Source of the DNA: Candidatus Woesearchaeota archaeon
GTDB lineage: Archaea > Nanobdellota > Nanobdellia > Woesearchaeales > WALR01
DNA length: 8,136 nt
Reading direction: 5' to 3'
Assembly: GCA_015522765.1 (NCBI GenBank)
Contig: WALR01000053.1
Location: 1 to 8,136 of the forward strand
The translations under genes and the position numbers were made by a program. The notes below the pieces were generated by a model. The model worked only from the letters and a program-made list of their open reading frames with translations. It made no database searches and was not told the DNA's origin. Below are positions 1 through 7,043 of this stretch, piece after piece. Each line of letters begins with the position of its first letter. Position 1 is the stretch's first letter.

Positions 1-93
1 AAGTTCTCTAAGTCCCCCTATAAATGGGACGAGCTGAATGCGGAGATAAAAAAGGAGGGCGACTTTTGCTCAGGAGTGAGCTATGAGGAGTAA
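1..93 (+). CDS. 3' end of an unidentified protein gene (partial)
   Basis: Frame 1 is open from the first base of the window to the TAA at 91-93 and encodes the last 30 residues of a protein, ending in GVSYEE. The fragment is charged, with one cysteine and no membrane segment. It is too short to assign to a family. The case for a real coding end is the tight arrangement with the next gene: its start codon lies 15 bases after this stop, and a purine-rich ribosome binding site fills the gap, as within an operon. The 5' part lies outside the window. Confidence 0.6.
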   Translation, partial: KFSKSPYKWDELNAEIKKEGDFCSGVSYEE

Positions 94-108
94 TGGAGAA
101 GGTGTAAA

Positions 109-657
109 ATGAAGAATAAGAAACCGATTAAGGGAAAGCTGGTGCCTGTTGTGTTTATCTTAGTGCTCCTTGTTTTATTCTCAGCCACTCTTATAAAGGC
201 ATCATTTATTCACAGCGTGTACACCACCTTCTTCCCCCAAAAAGAGGACATAAAGATTGCCTGGCAGCCTGTGAGTGATGAGGATATGGCAATCTGCGCA
301 AGCACCCTGACTATTCCTAAAGTGGGGCGGCTGCATCTGGCAGAGGATGTTAAGATATACTCGCTGACCATGACCTCCTACGGCTACAAGAAATGGATGC
401 CCACTGGGAAATATGCCTACACACTTTACTGGTATATCCAGCCGTTCAGGGGCAGCTTAACATATACTGTCTTCCTGTTCAACGAGACTAATAACCGTGA
501 ATACACCAAAGAATACAAGGTTCATGATAAGGAGTCGGCAGACAGCATACACGGGAGGAGAGGATTTGCCCATTTGGAGCTGGAGGGCAATTACTCGACG
601 CTGAGGATTAAATACGGCGATAAGACTTTTGACTCGCCAATAAAGGAGATAAGCTGA
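109..657 (+). CDS. small membrane-anchored protein of unknown function
   Basis: I do not recognise a family for this 182-residue protein. The N-terminus is lysine-rich (residues 2-10), followed by one hydrophobic segment at about residues 11-33. The rest is a polar domain with many aromatic and beta-prone residues (for example YTLYWYI near 104-110). This fits an N-in single-pass anchor or an uncleaved signal with the domain outside the membrane; two sequons (NET near 125, NYS near 151) agree with that. The single cysteine (about 62) cannot form an intramolecular disulfide. The start is supported by GGAG at 95-98 and GAAGGTG ending at 104. It lies 15 bases after the upstream stop and 90 bases before the large surface protein, so a shared envelope role is possible but is inferred only from position. 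Confidence 0.75.
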   Translation: MKNKKPIKGKLVPVVFILVLLVLFSATLIKASFIHSVYTTFFPQKEDIKIAWQPVSDEDMAICASTLTIPKVGRLHLAEDVKIYSLTMTSYGYKKWMPTGKYAYTLYWYIQPFRGSLTYTVFLFNETNNREYTKEYKVHDKESADSIHGRRGFAHLELEGNYSTLRIKYGDKTFDSPIKEIS

Positions 658-734
658 TGGGGAGCTTAGGTTAAGACAAATAAAATATGAAGATGATTAA
701 AAGATGAATAAGGGTATGATTGGGAGAGAACAAT

Positions 735-740
735 CGGGAG
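735..740 (+). promoter_or_regulatory. ribosome binding site of the 732-residue surface protein
   Basis: CGGGAG ends seven bases before the ATG at 748, a good Shine-Dalgarno distance. A second, similar purine block (GGGAGAG, 722-728) lies 14 bases further upstream. The in-frame TAA at 709-711, with no other ATG between it and 748, fixes the start codon. Confidence 0.5.
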
Positions 741-747
741 AAGACCA

Positions 748-2946
748 ATGGAAAGAAAACTGGCTGAAGGAATAAGGAAAAGGAGGCTTTTGGGGTGCAG
801 AAAGGCCTACAAAAAAGCCCAGATATCAATGTTCCTCATAGTCGGCCTGCTACTTCTTCTCTCTGCCTTTGTAATAATAAGCATAAGAAGGCAGGGCTTT
901 GTCTTCAGGGAGAATGTGCCCCCTGCATTTGTCCCTTTAAAGAACTTTGTGGAGTCCTGCCTTAAAGATAGCGCCAGAGACGCATTCATAAATCTCGGGC
1001 TGCATGGCGGTTATATAATGATAAACAACAGGTCAATAGCCGGCCAGCGATTTTCAATTGATTCTTTGCCCTATAACTCTGATTTTCTTCAGCTGTCCGC
1101 AGGGCAGATGGTTCCCTTCTGGAATCACCTGGAGGATAAGCACTGCGTCAACTGCGTCTTCACAAGCAGCAGGCCCTCCCTCTCAAATATAGAAAGGCAG
1201 GCAGAGCTTTACATTAATGAGCACATCGGTGAGTGCATCGCCAATTTTTCCTCTTTTAAGAGCGAGGGATTTAACATAACATCAGGCATGCCTAAGTCAA
1301 GGGTAATAATCGGTGACAACGATGTTTCCTTGAGTTTAAACTACACGATTCATATTGTGAAGGGAGGCGACAAGGCGAGGCTCTCAAGGTTTTACTCAAA
1401 GCTCCCCCTCAACTTCAGGAGGATATACGACCTTGCATCATCAATAAAGGAGGAGGAGCAGGAGAGGCAGCTTCTCGCCAGAAGCGCAATCTGGCTTATC
1501 TCTCTCTACTCAGGCGTTTCGCCTGATTTGCTCCCCCCGCCCTATGAGACAAGGAGCGACAGGCTGACTATCTTCTGGCAGTTCAGCAATGTGAAGCAAA
1601 AAATCAGGAATATACTCTTTAATTATGTCCCCCTCATAAGAGTCAATTTCTCATCCTCGCCGATAGTTATCAATGGGAATGATTCAACCTCTGAGTTCCT
1701 CAGGTTCTTATTGCTGAACAGCACCATGAAAGGCGACGGACTTAGGGTTTCATCTACCTATCTTAACTGGCCGGTTTATCTTGAGATAACCCCCCGCGAC
1801 GGAGAGCTTATAAGCCCGCTCATAACAAGCGGCTCTTTCCCAAGGCAGCTATCCTCTTTTACATTCTCAACAACCTACCTTATGTTCTCATACGACCTTG
1901 CTTATCCTGTCTTATTCACCATAAAGGATAATTCCGCTTTTAACGGCGAGGGCTATTTATTCTTCTTTGCGCTTGAGGGGGATGTGAAGAATAATTTTGA
2001 CCTTTATGAATGGGCGAGGCGCTTCCCCCAGCAGGTGAATGTTTCTGCCCTTAGTGAGGCGCTCAACATCACGCCCTCTGATTACTGCAATAGGGATTTC
2101 TTTGTCGGCAACCTGACAATTCTAACCCTGGATTATACTCATAGAAGACCGCTTGAGGGTGTGAAAATATCCTATGGATGCGGCGCATACGATAAATGCC
2201 TGCTTGGCGAGAGTAAAGCAGCTTCAGGGGAAGCTGTTCTCTCAACAATGCTTCCCCCCTGCCTTAACGGCTACCTCGAATTAACCAAGGAGGGGTTTAA
2301 TAAGAGGATAATCCCCTACAATTCAACCGTCGGGGAAAAACAGACTCTGAAGGTGCTCCTGAAGAAGAGGGTTAATTTAAGGCTCTATGTTAACAAGTAC
2401 AGGGCCGTATGGAACATAGCTGACCCCGCCCACCCCGAATTCAAGCTCAAATTGCTGACCACACCCGTCCCTCTTGACGAGAATGACTCGGTTATCCTCC
2501 AGACCTACTCTGCCGATGATACTCCCAGCCGGCAGATTATTAACATAAACTCGTCAGTCTCGGATGGAAGGCTGAACATTACCTTATCACCTGGCAGGTA
2601 TGTCATTAGGGGGATGTACTTCAATAAGGGAGGGTTAATAATAAAAAAGGGCTGCACAAAGGTGTGCAAGAAGAGGCGTTTAAGGATTTTTGGATGCAAG
2701 GAGTGGGCGCTTATCCCTGATAACGATATCAATATCACCCCTTCGCCGTTTGGAGGGCTGATGCTGGACAATGAGACCAGGCCTTGGAGGGTCTCTGCTT
2801 ATGCTCTCGATGGAAAATCCTCGTTGAACATCTCAATTATTCAGATGCCTCCCCCTCCCTGCATTAAAGAGCTTACAAAGGTGATGTCTGGAACAAAGGA
2901 TTTAATTAAGAGGCATATAAACCTGTTTATGCCAAAGCTTGGTTAA
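748..2946 (+). CDS. large exported surface protein with class III (prepilin-like) signal
   Basis: This 732-residue protein begins with a basic stretch of about 24 residues, then K-K-A|Q-I-S-M-F and a hydrophobic helix at about 28-45. That is the layout of archaeal class III signals cut by a prepilin peptidase, with probable cleavage after A24. A segment with C71 (VESCLKD) runs into a GGYI motif near 87-90, an arrangement I associate with large secreted proteins of DPANN archaea (from memory). Residues of about 454-540 look like a beta-sandwich of the carboxypeptidase-regulatory/PEGA kind: PLEGVKISYGC, then a Gly-Glu-Ala turn, then PPCLNGYL, with cysteines at 478, 484 and 505. Further cysteines include the C133/C136 pair and 636, 640 and 650, so disulfides are likely. 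I count 17 N-X-S/T sequons, consistent with exposure outside the cell. No enzymatic motif is visible. It is probably a surface or pseudopilus-like component; the exact role is unknown. Confidence 0.85.
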   Translation: MERKLAEGIRKRRLLGCRKAYKKAQISMFLIVGLLLLLSAFVIISIRRQGFVFRENVPPAFVPLKNFVESCLKDSARDAFINLGLHGGYIMINNRSIAGQRFSIDSLPYNSDFLQLSAGQMVPFWNHLEDKHCVNCVFTSSRPSLSNIERQAELYINEHIGECIANFSSFKSEGFNITSGMPKSRVIIGDNDVSLSLNYTIHIVKGGDKARLSRFYSKLPLNFRRIYDLASSIKEEEQERQLLARSAIWLISLYSGVSPDLLPPPYETRSDRLTIFWQFSNVKQKIRNILFNYVPLIRVNFSSSPIVINGNDSTSEFLRFLLLNSTMKGDGLRVSSTYLNWPVYLEITPRDGELISPLITSGSFPRQLSSFTFSTTYLMFSYDLAYPVLFTIKDNSAFNGEGYLFFFALEGDVKNNFDLYEWARRFPQQVNVSALSEALNITPSDYCNRDFFVGNLTILTLDYTHRRPLEGVKISYGCGAYDKCLLGESKAASGEAVLSTMLPPCLNGYLELTKEGFNKRIIPYNSTVGEKQTLKVLLKKRVNLRLYVNKYRAVWNIADPAHPEFKLKLLTTPVPLDENDSVILQTYSADDTPSRQIININSSVSDGRLNITLSPGRYVIRGMYFNKGGLIIKKGCTKVCKKRRLRIFGCKEWALIPDNDINITPSPFGGLMLDNETRPWRVSAYALDGKSSLNISIIQMPPPPCIKELTKVMSGTKDLIKRHINLFMPKLG

Positions 2947-2950
2947 CAGA

Positions 2951-2985
2951 TTATATAATTAAAGGATTATGCTTTATGTGAGGTG
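2951..2985 (+). promoter_or_regulatory. TATA-like box and Shine-Dalgarno site ahead of the thiI-like gene
   Basis: TTATATAA at 2951-2958 resembles an archaeal box A and would start transcription near 2980. GAGGTG at 2980-2985 is a strong ribosome binding site, five T residues before the ATG at 2991. The two signals nearly collide: a start at about 2980 would leave a leader barely containing the site. Either the gene has a very short leader or it is also read from the upstream gene. The Shine-Dalgarno site is convincing; the promoter is tentative. Confidence 0.45.
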
Positions 2986-2990
2986 TTTTT

Positions 2991-3620
2991 ATGGTTAAGG
3001 GACTGCTCATGCTTTCAGGAGGGATTGATAGCCCTGTCGCCGGCTGGCTTGTGAAAAGGGCAGGCTTTGAGGTTGGAGCAATAAACTTTTCAAGGTCCCC
3101 CCTCTTTAAGGAGTCTGATAAAAAAAGGAGGAGGATATCCTTAATATCGAAGACGCTTGGATTTTCCCCTCTTATGCGTGCAGAGTTCGGAAGGGTTCTA
3201 AGGATTGTGAGGCAGAAAGGCGTTTTGAAGTACTATTTTCTTGTTGCGAGGGTCTTAATGCACCGTGTTGCCGAGAGGGTTGCTCTTGAGGGGGGCTATT
3301 CTTTCCTGATTGACGGGGAGAATCTCGGCCAGGTGGCAAGCCAGACACTTACAAATATTCTTATGACTCAGAGCTCAATAGCTATTCCTCTCTTCAGGCC
3401 CCTCCTCTGCTTTGAGAAGCAGGACACAATAAGGCTCTCTAAGAAGATAGGGGTGTACGAGCTGAGCCTGGGACCAGAGGAATGCTCTTCTATTGGTCCA
3501 AAGCATCCGGCAACCTCCTCTGATATTGCGCTTATTAATGAACAGATTGATGCTCTTAACCCCTTATTGGATGAGGAGCTTAGTAGAGTGTATTCTTCCC
3601 TTAAGGTTGAAAAGGAATAA
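2991..3620 (+). CDS. thiI: THUMP-less ThiI-type PP-loop sulfurtransferase (tRNA 4-thiouridine synthase-like)
   Basis: This 209-residue protein matches the adenylating domain of ThiI, which activates uridine 8 of tRNA with ATP before sulfur insertion and in many organisms also serves thiamine thiazole synthesis. The PP-loop SGGIDSPVAGW starts at S9. GENLGQVASQT (109-119) and FRPLLCFEKQDTI (135-147) are characteristic ThiI blocks. The PEECSSIG segment puts C165 where, by local context, bacterial ThiI has its catalytic cysteine (C344 of E. coli, in PEYC). The only other cysteine is C140. Canonical archaeal ThiI has an N-terminal ferredoxin-like plus THUMP region of roughly 170 residues; here the PP-loop begins at residue 9, and the in-frame TGA at 2979-2981 rules out an upstream extension. 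There is no rhodanese domain. The fold call is secure. The substrate is less so: tRNA could be recruited by a separate THUMP protein, or the target may differ. Confidence 0.88.
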   Translation: MVKGLLMLSGGIDSPVAGWLVKRAGFEVGAINFSRSPLFKESDKKRRRISLISKTLGFSPLMRAEFGRVLRIVRQKGVLKYYFLVARVLMHRVAERVALEGGYSFLIDGENLGQVASQTLTNILMTQSSIAIPLFRPLLCFEKQDTIRLSKKIGVYELSLGPEECSSIGPKHPATSSDIALINEQIDALNPLLDEELSRVYSSLKVEKE

Positions 3621-3641
3621 ATGAAACTACTCGCAAATGAT

Positions 3642-3653
3642 AAAATTTATAAG
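3642..3653 (+). promoter_or_regulatory. archaeal BRE/TATA promoter for a leaderless gene
   Basis: AAAA followed by TTTATAAG (3646-3653) fits a BRE plus box A. The box centre is about 28 bases before the ATG at 3677, so transcription would begin on or next to the start codon. No Shine-Dalgarno sequence precedes that ATG (CTCTTTTCAATGCTGC), which agrees with a leaderless mRNA. Confidence 0.6.
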
Positions 3654-3676
3654 TTAGTTCCTCTTTTCAATGCTGC

Positions 3677-4348
3677 ATGGCCGAAGAAACAGCAGAGGAG
3701 GAAAGCAATGAAGAAGCAGAAGAGAAGGAGGGCTGTACTACTAAGAGTATTGACGCCCTCTTGGTGAATTTAGATGACCTCACAGAGATTGGCGAGGCAG
3801 AGCTTTCAGCCATCAACGAACTTCTGGATTGGTATACGCAAGGGATAAGCGATGAGGAGCTGTCCGCTATGAAAGAGGAGACTGGAGGAGATATAAGAGA
3901 AACCATTAAGCAGATTCTTGCCAATAAAGGCCTGCTTGACTCCGAGAATCCTGATACCATTATTAACAATGCAGTTGGGGCGGTTTACAACTACTTTAGT
4001 GATATTGTGAACACCCATAACATACATGTAAAGGAGGATGCACTTGAAAAGCTCTACTCCCTGCTGGATTCCTCTGCTAAGCCTAAGATTATCCTTGTTA
4101 CAAAACTGCCCGATAAGATGAGCAGTGCTGTCATCGATGTGTTGTACTCCTCTTACCTGGCTAAATTCTCGACTAAAGAATTGCCTGTTGCCGGAAATTC
4201 ATTACAGGACAGGGTGGGTCAGATAATCACCCCTGGCTACCTTAAGGAAAGGGGAGAAACAAACCCTTACATGTCTGCACTCAAAATCTTAGGCACAATC
4301 CCTTCCAGAGTTCTGAATTTTAAGGAGTGCCTTAACACCTACTCCTGA
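3677..4348 (+). CDS. unidentified acidic cytosolic protein
   Basis: I cannot assign this 223-residue protein to a family. There is no signal peptide or membrane segment. Residues 2-18 are almost entirely Glu/Ala/Lys and probably disordered. From about residue 24 the sequence alternates leucine-rich helical stretches (for example ALLVNLDDLTEIGEAEL and DALEKLYSLLD). A short strand-like IILVTKLPD block lies near 138-146 and a Gly/Pro-containing C-terminal third ends in ECLNTYS. Cysteines are at 20 and 218. The start is favoured because the ATG sits at the leaderless distance from the TATA box at 3646-3653; another ATG at 3670 is in a different frame. It follows the thiI-like gene by 56 bases but has its own promoter. 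Its stop is 2 bp from the stop of the convergent DUF58 gene. The opposite-strand ORF here (3969-3667) has no supporting signals. Confidence 0.78.
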   Translation: MAEETAEEESNEEAEEKEGCTTKSIDALLVNLDDLTEIGEAELSAINELLDWYTQGISDEELSAMKEETGGDIRETIKQILANKGLLDSENPDTIINNAVGAVYNYFSDIVNTHNIHVKEDALEKLYSLLDSSAKPKIILVTKLPDKMSSAVIDVLYSSYLAKFSTKELPVAGNSLQDRVGQIITPGYLKERGETNPYMSALKILGTIPSRVLNFKECLNTYS

Positions 4349-4350
4349 TA

Positions 4351-5202
4351 TTATCCCTCAATTATCTCATAGAATAAGTCAAAGACGGGCTTGTCAGTTG
4401 TTCCAAGCGCAAACTTTATCCCCAGCTTCCTGCACTCGTCTTCGACATTAAGCATATGCTCTTTTAGCCTTTTCATGTACTCTGCCCTCATGCTCGGGCT
4501 TATGCTGACCTTTAATACGCTGTTTGTCTCAGAGTCGTGAAGTCTGTAATCCCCGTCAATAGGGAAATTTATCTCGTCAGGGTGGAGCACCATCACTACA
4601 TTTACCTCATGCTTTGCTATGACCCGCAGCCCTTCCTTTATCTCATTAATGGGCATCAAAAAATCAGATATTAATGTTATCATTGATTTTGAATGGAGCT
4701 CTGACCTGTATCTGAAGAGTGTCTTGTCGAGGAGCGTCTTACCCTTCGGCTTAACCCTGTTAAGATGCTCAACTATGCTTGCCAGCTGTCCCATCCCCTT
4801 TCTTGGCTGGAGACTCTCATAGTCGTCTGAGAATGTGGACAGCTTGAATTTCTCGTTTTCCTTTAATGCCAGAAATGCAAAGCCTACGCCTATCATAGAG
4901 GCATATTCAAACTTGGTTGTTGGCGCCCCGAAGCCCATGCTTGAGCTCTTATCTATTATGATATGGCTCATGAGGTTCTTCTCTTCCTCGTATTGCTTCA
5001 CATAGAGATGATCCGTCCTTGCGAATATCTTCCAGTCTATCCGCCTTATGTCGTCTCCCGGAGTATACATCCTGTAATCTTTTATAATGTTCCCGTGCCC
5101 TTTTGCCTCAGAGCGCCTCGATCCTGTATAGCTTGAAGTGACCTTCTTGCGGATTATTATGTTGAACCTGTTCAGCTGGCTTAGAAATGTGGTGTCAATC
5201 AT
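4351..5202 (-). CDS. DUF58 / von Willebrand A-like protein, partner of MoxR
   Basis: This 283-residue soluble protein carries the DUF58 signature YTPGDDIRRIDWKIFAR (about 46-62, with D50, R53, D56 and W57). It is followed by a VWA-like fold: the metal-binding (MIDAS) motif D84-K-S86-S-S88 after a beta-strand, a possible second-site threonine near T156, and D180 in LISDF. MIDAS sites bind a divalent metal and a partner protein, so the expected role is protein-protein docking with the adjacent MoxR ATPase. Unlike many DUF58 proteins it has no N-terminal membrane span, so it should act in the cytosol or at the inner membrane face. The ATG lies nine bases after the MoxR stop, and the Shine-Dalgarno AGGAGAGAAG overlaps that stop, so translation is probably coupled. 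It is the last gene of a four-gene operon. The family call is secure; the client complex is unknown. Confidence 0.92.
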   Translation of the reverse strand: MIDTTFLSQLNRFNIIIRKKVTSSYTGSRRSEAKGHGNIIKDYRMYTPGDDIRRIDWKIFARTDHLYVKQYEEEKNLMSHIIIDKSSSMGFGAPTTKFEYASMIGVGFAFLALKENEKFKLSTFSDDYESLQPRKGMGQLASIVEHLNRVKPKGKTLLDKTLFRYRSELHSKSMITLISDFLMPINEIKEGLRVIAKHEVNVVMVLHPDEINFPIDGDYRLHDSETNSVLKVSISPSMRAEYMKRLKEHMLNVEDECRKLGIKFALGTTDKPVFDLFYEIIEG

Positions 5203-5211
5203 TCTTCTCTC

Positions 5212-6147
5212 CTAAAACACCTTTGAAATCAGCTCCTTTATCGCATCGTCATTTGTGAGCCCCTTCCTCTCTGCCTCAAAGTTGAGGATTATCCTGTGCC
5301 TCAGTACAGGGTAAGCCATCGCTTTTATGTCATCCTTGCTCACATAGGGCCTTCCCTCAATCAATGCCTTTGCTTTTGAGGTGCTTACAAGTGCAATGCT
5401 TGCTCTCGGGCTCGCCCCATACTCTATTAATTCAGGGCTCTTCCTTGTTAATGAAACAAGCTTTATCGCCTTTGCCCCTATCTCCTTCGCTATAGGAACC
5501 TGCCTTGCCATATACTGGAGCTGGCTTATCTTCTCTTTTGAGAGGATTACCCTGGGCCTCTCGCTCTTTTTTGCTGAGGTGTACATCTCAACTATCTTCC
5601 CCTCCTCTTCTTCTGTTGGATAGCTGACCTTTACCTTGAGGAGGAACCTGTCTGCCTGCGCCTCCGGCAGGGGGTATGTTCCCTCCTGTTCTATGGGGTT
5701 CTGGGTTGCAAGAACAAAGAACGGGAGGTCCAGCTTAAATGTGGTGTTGCCCATTGTTACCTGCTTCTCCTGCATCGCCTCAAGGAGTGCTGACTGCGTC
5801 TTGGGGGTGGCCCTGTTTATCTCGTCTGCAAGCACCAGATTCGCGAAAAGCGGACCGGCCTGAAACTTAAACACCCTCTTGCCCCCCTTCTCCTCTATTA
5901 TATATGTGCCTGTTATGTCACTCGGCATTAAGTCGGGTGTGCTCTGAATCCTGCTGAACTTAAGGTCCATTATCTCTGCGAGGGTCTTAACAGCGAGCGT
6001 CTTCGCGAGTCCTGGATAGCCCTCAAGAAGGACATTCCCGTCGCACAATAACGCTATAAGCATCTGCTTAACAGTCTCTTTCTGCCCTACAACGACCTTG
6101 CTGACTTCTTTCATTATCTGTTTAAATGTCTCCTCATAATCCTTCAT
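5212..6147 (-). CDS. MoxR-family AAA+ ATPase
   Basis: This 311-residue protein, full length for the family, uses ATP hydrolysis in a ring to remodel or activate a partner complex, typically with a VWA-containing protein. All the catalytic elements are visible: Walker A GYPGLAKT (43-50) with K49 and T50; Walker B LVLADE with D108 and E109, followed by INRATPKTQSALLEAM; sensor 1 N150 in LATQNP; PIEQEGTYPLPEAQADRF with likely arginine finger R167; and sensor 2 R248 in GASPR. A C-terminal lid helix region includes VLRHRI (281-286). No residue needed for activity is missing. The start codon is two bases after the stop of the upstream membrane protein gene, and the Shine-Dalgarno run GGAGGGG lies inside that gene's last codons, which indicates translational coupling. 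The DUF58 gene follows after nine bases. The family call is close to certain; the client is unknown. Confidence 0.97.
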   Translation of the reverse strand: MKDYEETFKQIMKEVSKVVVGQKETVKQMLIALLCDGNVLLEGYPGLAKTLAVKTLAEIMDLKFSRIQSTPDLMPSDITGTYIIEEKGGKRVFKFQAGPLFANLVLADEINRATPKTQSALLEAMQEKQVTMGNTTFKLDLPFFVLATQNPIEQEGTYPLPEAQADRFLLKVKVSYPTEEEEGKIVEMYTSAKKSERPRVILSKEKISQLQYMARQVPIAKEIGAKAIKLVSLTRKSPELIEYGASPRASIALVSTSKAKALIEGRPYVSKDDIKAMAYPVLRHRIILNFEAERKGLTNDDAIKELISKVF

Positions 6148-6149
6148 AA

Positions 6150-7004
6150 CTACCCCTCCGTAAGTCTTTTAAAGTAGTTCTTTACTATCAGCTTCTTATG
6201 GGATGACAACTCTGCAGACTTGTCATTAAATTCAGACGGCTTATCTATCAGCAGGTCGTCATCCAATTTTTTTTCTTCATCCCTTAACATCACATCATAG
6301 CTCTCTGCCTTTATTTTAAGGAATTTCTCCTCATCGCCTAGTTTTGCAAGCTTCTTCTCCCCGTATATGGAGTTTCCATCCTTTAAATTCGCCTTATCCC
6401 CTGCCCCGCTTGTCAGCTCCGGGAGGGTGGCGAGGCCCATCATGTTTCCCTTCTTCCCTACATCATTGCTGTTGTCAATGAGTTTAACAATCTCGTTGAA
6501 TGTGCTCTGCCCCATATCGCCTATCCTGCTGGTTATTTTGGGTACGCTGATAACATGGATATTGTTTACTGCGACGAATATCACGAGCCAGGAGGCAATT
6601 ATTGTGAATACAACATTTCTGCTTATAAGAGAGACGCTAAAAAACGATGAGGACTCTATCTGCTTCATATCCTTTACAACCCTGTTCTGTAATTCCATGA
6701 CAATCTCGTTTGTTTCCTCGCTGTTGTCTATCGCTGTCCTTAACTCCTCATCTATTGAGGGATAAAGCCTCTCCACCATGCTTATGCTGCGTATCCTGAA
6801 CTTCCTGAAAAGCTCTCCTATTAAGTAAAGCAGACTTGGAAACAGGGAATAGTATGCGGGAAGGTCAAGCAGGACCATCAGGAGTGCAAGTATGCTGAAA
6901 ACGAATATTGAGCTTACAAACGCGGTGAATATCCTCATATCATTAACCGCTCTTTCTGTTTCTCTTATTGCAACATGAAAGCTCTTAAGGTTTTTTCTTC
7001 TCAT
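6150..7004 (-). CDS. multi-span membrane protein of the MoxR/DUF58 operon, unknown family
   Basis: This 284-residue protein has a basic N-terminus, hydrophobic segments at about 24-47 and 50-64 that could form a hairpin, a charged helical region (about 65-128), a third clear span at about 130-148, and a polar tail of roughly 135 residues. The tail contains Gly/Asn-rich linkers and a highly charged helical end (many Lys/Glu/Asp from 217 on). With three spans the tail would be outside the cell; if the second segment does not cross, it would face the cytosol and could meet MoxR or DUF58. The sequence does not settle this. The start is preceded by GAGGAG at 7010-7015, six to seven bases before the ATG. 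The stop is two bases from the MoxR start. The position suggests a membrane platform or client of the ATPase. I do not recognise a named domain. Confidence 0.82.
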   Translation of the reverse strand: MRRKNLKSFHVAIRETERAVNDMRIFTAFVSSIFVFSILALLMVLLDLPAYYSLFPSLLYLIGELFRKFRIRSISMVERLYPSIDEELRTAIDNSEETNEIVMELQNRVVKDMKQIESSSFFSVSLISRNVVFTIIASWLVIFVAVNNIHVISVPKITSRIGDMGQSTFNEIVKLIDNSNDVGKKGNMMGLATLPELTSGAGDKANLKDGNSIYGEKKLAKLGDEEKFLKIKAESYDVMLRDEEKKLDDDLLIDKPSEFNDKSAELSSHKKLIVKNYFKRLTEG

Positions 7005-7043
7005 CTTTTCTCCTCTTTTGTTTCAGCTCATGATTTCCGCTAG

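Noticed and set aside
2505..2771. Minus-strand open frame of 88 codons, and a similar one at 807-989
   Set aside because: Both lie inside the 732-residue surface protein gene and have no start signals or recognisable product.
2947..2990. Possible degraded THUMP domain upstream of the thiI-like gene
   Set aside because: The gap is 44 bases with an in-frame stop at 2979-2981, and the preceding gene is an unrelated envelope protein, so there is no frameshifted remnant.
3667..3969. Minus-strand open frame of 100 codons, Ser-rich
   Set aside because: It mirrors the Glu-rich start of the plus-strand orphan gene (GAA/GAG read backwards give TTC/CTC, and shifted frames give Ser). It has no ribosome binding site and would run over the TATA box region.
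5381..5863. Two plus-strand open frames (5381-5623 and 5636-5863)
   Set aside because: Both are antisense to the MoxR ATPase, whose motifs are complete across this span.
6367..6765. Plus-strand open frame of 132 codons with a hydrophobic product
   Set aside because: It lies wholly inside the minus-strand membrane protein gene, whose operon context and ribosome binding site are clear. Hydrophobicity is expected antisense to such a gene.
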